The position numbers were made by a program, and so were the translations under genes. Below, in pieces: positions 23,311 through 33,127 of a stretch of DNA of 64,000 nt. Source of the stretch: Chinchilla lanigera (lineage: Eukaryota; Chordata; Mammalia; Rodentia; Chinchillidae); contig NW_004955469.1 of NCBI RefSeq assembly GCF_000276665.1, forward strand, positions 11,843,112-11,907,111. The letters run 5' to 3'. Under the pieces are notes generated by a model that made no database searches, was not told the origin of the DNA, and saw only the letters and a list, made by a program, of their open reading frames with translations. The stretch's first letter is position 1. Every line of letters starts with the position of its first letter.

Positions 23311-23622
23311 GAACCAATACTCCAGAAAATACATCTTAGGAACTAATCCAGACCATACAGTCTGGTCTCATCCAAAGAGGGGAGAGAAGAATGCCTCACG
23401 CTCCATTAGTGTTTTTTCCTCATTGAGACTGACTTCCAAACAAGCAAATCAAGTAGCACAAAGTTACTCCCCAAACCAAGGGTACAAGTACGTTCCTGTA
23501 GCCTTCCATGGCCACTACATGTGGGGATCCCACAGAGCTGGCCACGACCCAACACAGTCATGGAAGCAAACTCAACCCTGTGCTTAGAGGAACAATAGCC
23601 CATGTGGTGAGAACTCCATATC

Positions 23623-23730
23623 GGGGCTGGGGATTTAGCTCAGTGGCAAAAGTGCCTGCCTGGCAAGAGCAAGGTCGTGAGTTCGGTTCCCGGTACCGGA
23701 GAAAAAAAAAAAAAAAAAAAAAAAGAGAGA
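23623..23730 (+). mobile_element. ID SINE with clear target-site duplication
   Basis: Full ID: GGGGCTGGGGATTTAGCTCA start, B box GAGTTCGGTTCC, GGTACCGGAG end, long A tail and a GAGAGA extension. The TSD is GAGAACTCCATATC at 23609-23622 and GAGAACTCCATGTC at 23731-23744 (one mismatch in 14). Confidence 0.95.
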
Positions 23731-23744
23731 GAGAACTCCATGTC

Positions 23745-24470
23745 CATACTTGTTAACCAGATTTCCTCGAAAGCCAATATCTAAGGCTTAGCCTATAGTG
23801 GGGAGAAATGCACTTCTAGAATTAAGACTCCGAAAATGCAAATATTTCAGAAACAACACAGAAGTGATTATCATTTATTATTCAATAGTAGGATCTTTTA
23901 ACAATCTTTCTTCTAAGATTAGATGAATTAAGAGGATAAGAGGACATAAGCCTCCTGAAGAACAGTGATTTGCAAACCTCAGGATTCCTAAGAAGCCTGA
24001 CTAAAGCCTGTTATAGTGAAAACCCCCTACAGAGATTCTGCAGATCTAGAGCAGCACCCAGGGATTATTTAACCAGCCCTTCAGGAAAGACTCTTGAGCA
24101 AGAACTTATCAGAGTCAACCTCCAGCCACTAAACAGCGACCAAGAATATTTTCTGACTTAAGTGCCTACCAAGGCACTAAAGCCTGAGCCTGAGCATCAA
24201 AGCTTTGGCTTACTCAATATAAATTTATTTGGCCACTTCTAATACATATTTCTCCTTAGCCCCTTCCTCACTTGATAATCTCATGAATCATAAAAGGTAG
24301 GAGTATTTTAGTAAATTTAGTTTGATTTACTTTAACCATTTGACCTTGGGATAGTGACAGTGAAACAAGAGTATATCCATGTTGTAATTCTTTTTCATTG
24401 CTATTCGAATGATTTGACAATTTAAAAAATAAACCAATTCACCTGTTCTGGATTCTTTTTTCATTTTATC
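23745..24470. other. no gene recognised
   Basis: Unique-looking AT-moderate sequence; nothing assignable. Confidence 0.45.
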
Positions 24471-24487
24471 AAGATATTTTCTGGTCA

Positions 24488-24692
24488 GGGGCTGAGGAAT
24501 TAGCTCAGCGGCACAGGGCCTCCCTGGCAAGCACAAGGTCATGAGTTCGATTCCTGTACCGGAAAAAAAAAAAACAAAAAAAAAACACTAAAAGTCTTTG
24601 GGCTGGGGATATAGCTCAGTGGCATAAGCGCCTGCCTAGCAAGTGCAAGGTCATGAGTTCAATCCCTGGTACTATAAAAAAAAAAAAAAAAA
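24488..24692 (+). mobile_element. two ID SINEs in direct tandem inside one target-site duplication
   Basis: The first ID (24488-24590) has GGGCTGAGGAATTAGCTCAG and a B box GAGTTCGATTCC. The second (24600-24692) has GGGCTGGGGATATAGCTCAG and B box GAGTTCAATCCC. A perfect 17-bp repeat, AAGATATTTTCTGGTCA, brackets the pair (24471-24487 and 24693-24709). No convincing separate duplication surrounds the second copy. The two IDs differ at many sites, so they are not a simple recent duplication of one copy. Confidence 0.92.
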
Positions 24693-24949
24693 AAGATATT
24701 TTCTGGTCACAAGACAAAGCAGTGTGGATAGATAAACTCTATGATGAGTTTAGACCCCAAAATTGAATTTTTGGAAAAATATGAATTGTTGTCCCGTAGT
24801 TCTCTTCAATCCTGTGTTTGTTCCTACCTCTATTCATGGGTTGTGCCTGACTTTCAAATGATGACAGGAATAAACAGCCCAGTAGGTGCATCATAGAAAT
24901 TATTCATCAAGATTTCTTATTTTTAGAAGGAAGAGCATGATTAGTATAG

Positions 24950-25390
24950 TAGGTTGAGTGGTGGCCCCCAAAATGACATACAGTATCTGCATCCTTAGCC
25001 CCAGAACTTGTGAACGCCATCTTACTCACAAACAGCATCTTTCCGAATGTAATTAAGTTGAGGATCTTGAGATAAGCTCACCCTGGATTATCTGGATAGG
25101 CCCTAAATACAAGTGTCCAGAGAAAAGAGGCAGAGAAGAGGAGAACATATGTGAAGGTGGACACAGAAAGTGGGTTCATGTAACCATAAGCCAAGCAGTG
25201 CCTACAGCCCCAAGAACCTACAGGAGCTGCCAGTTTTCCCCTGGAGGCTTGGGGGTGTTGGTGGGGGGAGTATGGGTCTACTTCCTCCTTGGATGCAGGT
25301 TTTTGGCATCTAGAACCACAGAGAATAAATTTTGTGGTTTTAAGCCACCGAGTTTGTGGCAATTCATTATATTAGCCCTTCACAGAGTTA
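24950..25390 (+). mobile_element. MLT1-class MaLR LTR, sense
   Basis: Landmarks in order: GTTGAGTGGTGGCCCCCAAA, AATGTAATTAAGTTGAGGAT, CTTGAGATAAGCTCACCCTG, GATTATCTGGATAGGCCCTA, then near the end TTTGTGGTTTTAAGCCACCG and AGTTTGTGGCAATTCATTAT. The MLT1 family signature is clear and the element is nearly complete. Confidence 0.87.
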
Positions 25391-25479
25391 ATATTCCTTT
25401 ATTTCATTTTTATAGCACTGCCTGCTCAAAAGTATTGACATATAAAATGAAGAAAATTTAGAAAACAAATAGGTAGGTA

Positions 25480-25695
25480 GAAATTTTTAAATTCTCATTT
25501 TCTATCACCCAACTATTTTTTAATGTTTTGTGTCTTCTTTTTTTCTGTATGCTAATATAGACATATAAAAATATTATTGATATATAAATTATTTATCATA
25601 TACTTATCTAATGTTCATAGTTAATATAAATAGAATCTATTAATTATATAAAATATACTAACATTAAAAATATGTTATATAAGATATATCATGCG
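25480..25695. repeat. AT-rich low-complexity sequence
   Basis: Dense ATATA and TTTAAT runs, over 80 percent A/T by eye, with no assignable element. Confidence 0.7.
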
Positions 25696-25697
25696 AT

Positions 25698-25800
25698 ATA
25701 GTGAGACCCTGTCTTAGAATAAAATGTGAAAAAAAAAAAGGGGAGCTGGGTATATAGCTCAGTGGGAGGCCCTGGGTTTAATCAGGACCAAACCAAAAAT
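25698..25800 (+). mobile_element. B1-ID dimeric SINE, 5'-truncated
   Basis: The end of a 7SL-derived unit (ATAGTGAGACCCTGTCTTAG) is followed by an A-rich linker and an ID-like unit (AGCTGGGTATATAGCTCAGT, GGGTTTAATC). This is the 7SL-then-tRNA arrangement also seen at 46940 and 50765. Confidence 0.75.
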
Positions 25801-25987
25801 TTACACTTCAGTGAAATCCCTGTGTGCCATACACACTGTTTGTGATTTTCCACTGCTACATAAAAAAAGAGAGATGAAGATCCTATAGTTTAAACTTTGT
25901 TCACCAACTTAATTTTTCCTTAGGTAAAATCCTGAAAGTGGAAATATTTCACTTAAAGTTATCTTTGATCACTTTGCTTTCTTGTTT

Positions 25988-26355
25988 TGATTACTTTTCC
26001 TTGTTGCTGAGACACAATACCTGACACCCAAGGTTAAAGGAGGAAAGGTATATTTAGGTCACAGTCTGTAGAGGTTTTAGCCTAGAATCAGCTGGGTCTG
26101 CGGTACATGGCAGAGGGGCAACAGTTCATGGTAGTGGAAAACAGCAAAATCAGCAAAAGGGAAGAGCAGGCCTTTTTTCCTCCCTTATATTATATGCAGG
26201 CTACCCACCCTAGGGAGAGTGCAGCACTCACACCCTCAATCCCAGCACTAGACAAGAAGCCAATCACAAACTCTAGACTCAGCCACCTCCAAAAATCCAA
26301 CCCTTCCCCATGACCACATGAAGCATTAAGGGACATCCAGACACAAAGCATAACA
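25988..26355 (-). mobile_element. ERVL-MaLR solo LTR, antisense
   Basis: Spans TGATTACTTTTCCTTGTTGC to GACACAAAGCATAACA with the shared internal boxes AGGAGGAAAGGTATATTTAG, TGTAGAGGTTTTAG and CATGACCACATGAAGCATTA. Closely related to the LTR at 50995. Confidence 0.82.
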
Positions 26356-26408
26356 CTTCTATCTTGCTCTCTTCATTTTTGGTTCCAAATGCCACAGTAC
26401 TTATGAGG

Positions 26409-26409
<1 letters not shown>

Positions 26410-26449
<40 letters not shown>

Positions 26450-26462
26450 CTGTGTGTGTGTA
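26410..26462 (+). repeat. compound microsatellite (GT)n(GA)n(GT)n
   Basis: About 12 GT units, then about 6 GA units, then a second GT run. Confidence 0.97.
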
Positions 26463-26775
26463 CAAGATGAAGGAAATCACAGAAAGAAAAAGAGAAAGAC
26501 AAAAATATTTCTTTCTTATAAGTATTAATTCAACTCCTATTTTATTCCAGTTCTTTGTTCAGGACATAAAAAAGATTACCACGTTGTTTCATTGTTAAGC
26601 TCTGGGCTCTAAAACAGACTCTAAAAATAAATATGAACCACAAAATAGTCGTAATATTGATATTCACTCTGAAGCATCCAGATTCTCATTACTTATTCTC
26701 CAGAAGTTCAAGGTGCGGCCATTTCTAAAAAACACACAGAAATCATTTTCTTCCACAAAACATTAGAAAGGACAG
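26463..26775. other. no gene recognised
   Basis: AT-rich sequence between two microsatellites; nothing assignable. Confidence 0.4.
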
Positions 26776-26793
26776 TGTATGTGTCTATGTTTG

Positions 26794-26825
<32 letters not shown>

Positions 26826-26827
26826 AG
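26776..26827 (+). repeat. (GT)n microsatellite
   Basis: Imperfect GT start, one GC interruption, then about 14 uninterrupted GT units. Confidence 0.97.
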
Positions 26828-27189
26828 TGCACTTGCACAGTATTCTCTGGGTACTATGGAGTCTACAAAATGCAAATAAATAAGTATGTAAATTTTTGTT
26901 AGAATTATAGCCAACATTTTCAGAAAAAAAATGTGATTTAAAAGTATGGTAGATTTTAAATGTTTTGTAAAACCAGAGCTGCATTTAATACTGTAACGCC
27001 ACATTAGTAAAGTTCAACTCCACTAAAGAGTTCACATTCATAAATATGAAACATGCTATAAATTAACCACAAAAATTCATGTCACTACAGACAGCTACCA
27101 TGAAAGAGGAAAGGTAAGGAAAGATGAAACAGTTTCCCAAGAGTCCTAAAAATACAAACAAAAATAACATCTTGTCTTTAGTAAGTGGC

Positions 27190-27344
27190 TTTCCACCATC
27201 ATTTGAGGTATAATTGTATACATTTCATTCATTTAAAGTGTATAGTTCAAAAATATTCTTCATACCTATTTGTAGTCAATAACTGACACTGAAGTATGAG
27301 GTCGCCGCTGACCTACATTTTCTTTTATTTATTTATTTTATTTT
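27190..27344 (-). mobile_element. old L1 3' UTR, antisense
   Basis: Contains TTTGAGGTATAATTGTATAC, then CATTTAAAGTGTATAGTTCA, the reverse-strand landmark of old mammalian L1 3' ends. It belongs to the same old element as the pieces at 27530-27639, 29755-29870 and probably 29955-30445, which younger insertions separate. Confidence 0.68.
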
Positions 27345-27525
27345 TCTTTCTATTTTTTCTGTACTACTGGGGATTTCACTTCACACTGAGCTACATCTCC
27401 ATCACTTTTTTATTTTTTGAGACAAGATCTTGCTAAGTTGCCCACAATGGGCTCAAACTTGAGATCTTTCTGCCTCAGCCCCCCAGAATGCTAGGATTAT
27501 CGGCAAGTGCCACCATTCCCAGCTG
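27345..27525 (-). mobile_element. B1-ID dimeric SINE, antisense
   Basis: Reverse strand reads 7SL-like unit first, then the ID-like unit. On the plus strand the ID part (TACTACTGGGGATTTCAC, CACTGAGCTACATCTCC) is followed by TTTTTTGAGACAAGATCTTG, a GGGCTCAAACTTGAGATC box, CTGCCTCAGC and CCACCATTCCCAGCT. Confidence 0.8.
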
Positions 27526-27639
27526 CCTTCTGCAATCTTAGCTTTGGTTTTTCCAGAATTCCATCTAAATAGAAGCATACAGTATAGTCTTTTTAGTCTG
27601 ACTTCTTCCATTTACCATGTTTTTAAGATTCATTCATGT

Positions 27640-27800
27640 AGGCTGGGCATGGTGGTGCATGCCTGTAATCCTAGCACTCAGGAGGCTGAGGCAGGAGGAT
27701 CCTTATAAGTTCAATACCAGCCTAGGCTATATAAGTGAGCTGAAGGCCAGCCTGAACTGCACAGGCAGACCCTGTCTCAAAAAGACAGAAAAAAAAAAAA
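27640..27800 (+). mobile_element. B1 SINE with target-site duplication
   Basis: Starts GGCTGGGCATGGTGGTGCAT, has the pol III B-box region AAGTTCAATACCAGCC, the rodent internal duplication (GAAGGCCAGCCTGAACTGCA) and CCCTGTCTCAAAAAGA before the A tail. The TSD is AAGATTCATTCATGT (27625-27639) and AAGATTCGTTCATGT (27801-27815), one mismatch. Confidence 0.95.
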
Positions 27801-28259
27801 AAGATTCGTTCATGTTGTACTCATCAGTAGTTATTTTTTTATTTTAAAGAATTTTAAAAACTAACAACAACAAAGAAAAAACAAAACAGAACAAAAACAA
27901 TAAAACTGATAAAGGATTTCAAAACAAAATGATAGGAATTAACAGTGGTTGTTATATTACATGTTGCTATCTTCAACAAAGTTGCTCAAATTACCAGATG
28001 TAAGAATGCAAGATTAATCAAACAAAGAGAATACAAAGAAATAAAAAAAACTTTAGAAAACATACAGAGCTTCCCTAAACAAGATGGTAGCAATTCACCA
28101 ATGGTTGTTATATTGCATATTGTTGTCTTCAAATTAGTTGTTCACATTACCACATATAAGCATGTAAAATTGCTCAAGAAAAAAAAATTAAGCATTAACT
28201 GTTCCTTTCAATAAGCCAATAGATGTCAGCAAAGTACAATTATCCCAGCTATCCTAGCA

Positions 28260-28280
28260 TATATAAACACACACATATAC

Positions 28281-28315
<35 letters not shown>

Positions 28316-28316
28316 C
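28260..28316 (+). repeat. (CA)/(TA)n microsatellite inside the L1-B 3' UTR
   Basis: A short ACACAC run followed by a long TATATA run, then a TTC-rich stretch. Confidence 0.95.
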
Positions 28317-28950
28317 TCTTCCTTCTTTCTTTCTTTTCTCCTTTCCCTCATCTCAGTTGTTCTCTCCTTTTGAGCAATTTCTTTCTCTTTCATAATATCT
28401 ATTGTACTTTGAGGTTTTATTTACTCTTTCAGATTCTTACCCTAGGGAGACAATATGATGTTCACACATACGGGTCTGATTTAGTTGACATATGAGTATG
28501 GTCCCAGTTGCATCCATTTACCTATAAAAGCTTAGAGTTTATCTTTTTTATAGCTGGGTAATACCCCATTGTATAAAAATACCATATCTTTTCTATCCAT
28601 TCCTCCATACATGGGCATTTGGGTTGTTTTTAAGATTTAGCTATGACAAATTTGTGCTGCTATAAAAATGGGTGAACATATATCACTGTAGTATGATGAT
28701 TTCAGTTTTCCTGGGAAAATACCCAGAAGAGAAATAGCTGGGTTCAGTGCAACCTCTAATCCTAGTTTTGTGAGGAATTGCCACGCTGATTTCTACAGTG
28801 GTTTCACCAGTATATGTTCCCACCAACAGTGCAGAAGTATTCCTTTTTCCCCACAGCCCTGTCAGCATTTTTTATTGGTTGATTTCTTGATAATAGCCAT
28901 TCTTTCTTGGGTGAGATGGAATCTCACTGTTGTTCTAATTTGCATTTCTG

Positions 28951-29523
28951 CCAAGAGTCTTTATGTCATTTGCGCTGGCTTCTGTTGTTTTGCTGACATC
29001 TACTAGTCTTACATTGTTTTTCTTTGCATCATCTTGCAGCTGTTGAATTATTATTTCCAGGTTCCTTGTTATTTTTAAGAGATCCTTCCTTTCACAATCA
29101 TTAGGTGCAATGCTATCTTCAAGGTCTGAAAGTCTATCTTCAGCTTTGTTCAGCAGTTTTTCCAGCTTTCCATGGAATTTTTAATTTCCTGGATATCTGT
29201 TTGAATCTATTTCATTCATTCTAACTCTTCCATATATTGTTCATTCAGGGTTTCCATCATTTTTCTATGCTCCTCTATTTTTTTTATCTATGAGCAATTC
29301 TTTCATTATTGTTGTCATTTTTTTTAATCTAACAGATTATTTCTGATCTGGCTTCTTTTATGGCCTGATGGAGTTGTTTCTTTACTTCAGTTGCTATGAT
29401 TGCAGAAATTTCAGGTATATGACTTGCAATCTCTTCTCTGTTGATGTCTCCTGGACTTGTTCTGGGTTGGGTGGAGCTCTGCGATTGCATTTTGCTCCTT
29501 TGTTTTGTCATTTTCAAAGACAT
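28951..29523 (-). pseudogene. L1 ORF1 fragment (N-terminal and coiled-coil region)
   Basis: The first open stretch (29523 down to 29329, 64 codons) is rich in Lys, Gln, Ser and Glu and starts Met-Ser-Leu-Lys-Met-Thr-Lys. It is followed in other frames by heptad-like Glu/Lys/Leu/Met-rich sequence (for example a Met-Glu-Thr-Leu-Asn-Glu-Gln stretch). In L1s the ORF1 product is a trimeric RNA-binding chaperone with an N-terminal coiled coil. Here the RNA-recognition and C-terminal domains are absent and several stops interrupt the rest. The call rests on position after the 5' UTR monomers and on composition; the assignment of the inner part is weaker than that of the start. Confidence 0.6.
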
Positions 29524-29533
29524 TTTGAAATGT

Positions 29534-29746
29534 CTTCGAACCCATAGGTTCCCTGGGACTCAGCCTCACTCCCATGATGGTGTGGAAGGGGTGAGGTGTG
29601 GTCACTGAGGCTCCCAAAGCTGGCTGGGGCTCAATATGGCTCCTATGATGGTTGGGGAAGGATCAGAGGAGCTCACTGAGGCTCCTGAAGTTGTCCAGGG
29701 TTCAGCTTGCCTCCTGCTATGTTGCGGAAGGGGTGGAGCATGGTCA
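29534..29746 (-). repeat. three 71-bp tandem monomers of an L1 5' UTR (promoter type)
   Basis: On the plus strand units begin at about 29534, 29605 and 29676 and end 29604, 29675 and 29746. Shared boxes are ACTGAGGCTCC at the unit starts, a CTC(C)(T/C)ATGATGG or CTCCTGCTATGTTG box in the middle, and GG(A/G)GCA/GGTGTGGTCA-like ends. The third unit stops exactly at the TSD. Tandem 5' monomers act as promoter modules in murine L1 families; the same role is inferred here. Confidence 0.8.
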
Positions 29747-29871
29747 GTAGTTATATTTTTACCAATATAAGTATTTCATATTTTGTTTACCCACTTACCA
29801 GTTGGTTGGCATTTAATTATTTTATATTTCACTGATTTTTTTTCCCTTTACTTTTCTTTTCTTCCTTTTTT

Positions 29872-29951
29872 TTTCTTTTTGGTAGTGGGAATTAAACTCA
29901 TGACCTTGTACTTGCCAGGCAAGTGCTGTGCCACTGAGCTATACCCTTTTT
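29872..29951 (-). mobile_element. ID SINE, antisense
   Basis: The reverse complement shows the ID order; on the plus strand it reads GGAATTAAACTCATGACCTT, GTACTTGCCAGGCAAGTGC, CCACTGAGCTATACCC. Preceded by a T-rich tract that is the reverse of its A tail. Confidence 0.88.
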
Positions 29952-29954
29952 AAA

Positions 29955-30445
29955 AAATTTTTTGGATTTAATTTACTCTTTATTTTCTAGCTTCTTAAGG
30001 TGGAAATTTCTTTTTTTAAATTTTCTGTTAAATTTTAAATTTAACTTTCTGTTTCTGGCTGTTTCTTTTCTTAATTTTCTTTGGATTTAATTTACTCTTT
30101 ATTTTCTAGCTTCTTAGGGTGGAAATTTAGATCACTTAATATAGACCTTTCTGCTTTTCTCATTGGAGCATTTAAAGCTATTAATTTTCCTCTAAGCATT
30201 GCTTTAGCTGATTTTGTACATTTTAATACATGCATTTTCATTGCTCGTTTAATTCAAAATACTCTCTACTTTCCCAAGTGATTTATTTCATTCACAGATT
30301 ATTTAAAATATGCTGTTTAAATTTCCATATATTTGAGAGTTTTTCAAATTTACTCTGTGTTGCTTTCTACTTTAATTCCATTGCAGTCCAATGACTTTAC
30401 ATTTCTAAGCAGAAAGTCATTCCTAATATGAAAATTGAGGATAGT
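29955..30445 (-). mobile_element. old L1, ORF2 fragment, antisense
   Basis: Antisense ORF2 landmarks: TTTGGATTTAATTTACTCTT, TCTAGCTTCTTAGGGTGGAA, CTCTAAGCATTGCTTTAGCT and AATTCAAAATACTCTCTAC. A ~50-bp piece beginning TTTGGATTTAATTTACTC occurs twice, at 29961 and 30080 (119-bp spacing), so the element contains an internal tandem duplication. Confidence 0.75.
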
Positions 30446-30647
30446 TTTATTATATACAATAAAGAAAAGAAAAAATGCTAAAAGGAAAATCAGTTGTTCC
30501 AGTACTATATATTGAAAATATTATCTGTTCACTACTAAATTATTTTAGCACCTTTATTGAACATAGATTAACCAAATAATGGTGGCTTGTTCAGTATTCT
30601 CAATTCTGTGCCAATGATCTACAGGGCTATCTTTATGACTTGGTGAT

Positions 30648-31066
30648 GGTAAGTTATGGTGTAAATATGATGTGCCCCCCATAACAATTCATATATTTAG
30701 GGCTTTAGTCCCAGTACAGAGCAGGAGCTAGAAAGGCAACTGGATCATGAGGGTGCTGAATTCTTCTGTGAGTTAGACCATTGATGAGTCCATAGCTGAA
30801 CGGGCTATTACTAAGTGGGACTCATTTGGAAGAATTAGATCACTGTGGCAATGCCTTTGAAAGGTTCATCGGGTGGACCCTGGCTCCTTCTCTGATTCTT
30901 TCTTTCTCTATTTCCTGGCTTTCCTCTGCCAGGCCATTCCATCATGATGTTTCTGCTTGAACCCAGTGAACTTGAACATCTGAAATCATGAGTCAAAATA
31001 AACCTTTTCTCCTTTAAATTGTGTATGTCATGGATTTTGTCCCAGCATGGGAAAGGTGAATAACAA
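30648..31066 (+). mobile_element. solo LTR, MaLR-like, sense
   Basis: A 420-bp element with the MaLR order: a GTTATGGTGTAAATATGATG start, GGAGCTAGAAAGGCAACTGG, TCATTTGGAAGAATTAGATC, GTGGACCCTGGCTCC, then TGAACATCTGAAATCATGAG, AATAAA (30998-31003), CTCCTTTAAATT and a GGATTTTGTCCCAGCATGGG end. It is more distant from the LTR at 2988. Confidence 0.7.
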
Positions 31067-31069
31067 GAT

Positions 31070-33127
31070 TACCTTATAAGGCAGGAATTTTAAGGTTCTA
31101 AGCAGAGAGTTATTTCCTGGTACATAAATCAAGAACAGTTTTTGCACATACAATAAGGAAAAGGAAGTGTATCAGCAAGTCCTTTACCTCCTACAAATGT
31201 ACAGTCCTTCCAAAACTTAGAGGCTGTGAATAGCCCTAAATGGGAGCTGCCCTTGTTGAGTAGTGGGTCCTTACCCAACAGAAGAGTCACGGTTCCCCCA
31301 TTGGCCCCAGGCAGAATTATATCCTCTGGTCTCAGTTTTATTCCAAGGCACCTGGTTCCTCTGTTTGGTGTGGTGGCTAAGTCCAAGATGCACCAACAGA
31401 AGTTCAAACTGTGGCTTTGCCATTGGGTGCTATAGGGTTTAAGTGAGTTATTGATATTATTGCCTCTATTTCTCTCCTCTTAGATCCAAGACATTCACAG
31501 TAGATAGAAGTAAAGTGTTTCTCAGGCCTTACTGAAAGCCTTAATGTTACTTTCATCATTACTTTTGGAATATCTATCCTCCATTCTGCATTCAGAATGT
31601 CTAGAAGACATCATCATACAAAATGTTATTTTGTATTTCACAAACTTGGTCAATTTTTTAAATTTTTGTTCAGATTGCAGAAATATTTTTATTACCTCCA
31701 AAACAATTTTAAGCTGGCAGAAAATAACCCCCCCAAAAAAATTCTCCCCCAGAAATTTGAAAAATTCAGAATTGGAATTAAATAATGGAAATTTCAACCC
31801 TAACCTCAATCTTATACTCCATTATAAGTACGACTTTTGAGCTACAACCACTGCAAATGGCTTGTTGCCTGGATTTTTTTTACTATGAGTAGTCTCACTT
31901 AAATATATATGTTTCTATGTATGTTGAAAAGTGCATACACTAAAAAAATTTTCTGCTCTCACTCTATATGAATTCCTATTTCCCAGAGGAAACCACTGAT
32001 TAAAGTTTCATTACTATTTGGTTAGTTTTTAAATGGTTATTTAGTAGCTTCTCAAGTCTTGGTTATGGATAGGATTTTCCAAGTAGATTGAATCATGACA
32101 TTTATTTCTGATTCCATTTCAAACTTAATGAAAATGAAAATAAATAAGGGACATAGAACCAGAAAGACAAAGAGAACAGAATCAACAAAGCTTTTATTTT
32201 TCAGAGATGGAAAGCAAGTCAACAAATCTTTTAAATTCTGACCTACATTCCAGATTTGTCTACCTAACCTGCAAGGATGGCAGGAGAAAGCCAGCAACAA
32301 GAGAGCTAGCTCAAAATGCAGATACACAAAAATGAAGGTTTAGTGTTTTCAGAAGGTGGCTTGCAGCAATGGGGCAAAGTTTACATGTGGAATATTCCGA
32401 CTTTTTTCTACTCATATCCACTAATGACTGCTCAGTCCCCGCCTCTAAAGAAGGCTGGAGACTTGCAATCTGGAAAGGCTATTTACATACCAAGAAGTGG
32501 GGGTACTGGGGAAAGTCGAGGGGTTGGTAAGGAGTACATCACAAAGAAAACGGAGGAATCGAGAGGAAATCAGGACACTAAATGAAGTCCCTACGCTCCT
32601 TCCCAACTGGCTCTTAGAAGAGAGGCTGTCAGGCTTATACCACCTCATCTTCCAGATGGATTACTGGAAGCCTTCCTCCCAGGATCTGAGCAGCCAATGA
32701 CACAGACTTGTAGATATAATATTTGAGAGATCCCAACAAGAGGCTGAGAGCTGGCCTGATGCAGCAAGCTGCCCACCAACAGTGCTTTCTCTCAGCACTG
32801 TGCTTCAGGCCAGCTCCCCAGGGTACTGCTCTTGGTGTAAAGGATTGGCCAAGCATCACCAGACATAGGAGAAAATGGAAGTTAATAGATAATGTGTAAA
32901 GCTGAAAACTCATTTAAGAGCAATGCACTGCACATTATTAGAAATGGGAAATAAATTGAAAGAAATAAAGCTGAAAATCTTTGTCTATGGTAAATAGAAC
33001 CCTAAAGTGAATGGGGTGAACACGGACCTATCGTTTTTCAAGCATCACTTTGTATTATTTTGATGTTTAAGCAAATGCATATACTTAGCTTATTACTACA
33101 CAAATATTAGACACATGTATTCATTTG
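31070..33127. other. no gene recognised
   Basis: About 2 kb of unique-looking sequence. Frames of 90-100 codons occur on both strands around 31520-31840 and are AT-driven. A segment at 31097-31171 resembles 30402-30478. Confidence 0.45.

Larger units (their letters stand above)
27835..29743 (-). mobile_element. L1-B element with 5' UTR monomers, ORF1 start, internal deletion and 3' UTR, antisense
   Basis: Read on the minus strand from 29743: about three 71-bp 5' UTR monomers, an ORF1 start (Met near 29523, open to 29329), a degraded coiled-coil-like ORF1 region to about 28951, then an abrupt jump to the ORF2 C-terminal region (AAATGCAAATTAGAACAACA, antisense of 28930-28950). ORF2 continues to about 28480, followed by the L1-B 3' UTR with AACAACCATTG-type blocks and an A-rich end at 27840. 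Most of ORF1's end and almost all of ORF2 (endonuclease, reverse transcriptase) are missing. An 11-bp perfect TSD, TCAGTAGTTAT, lies at 27824-27834 and 29744-29754. The whole was therefore inserted as one unit, either already deleted or deleted later. Confidence 0.85.
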
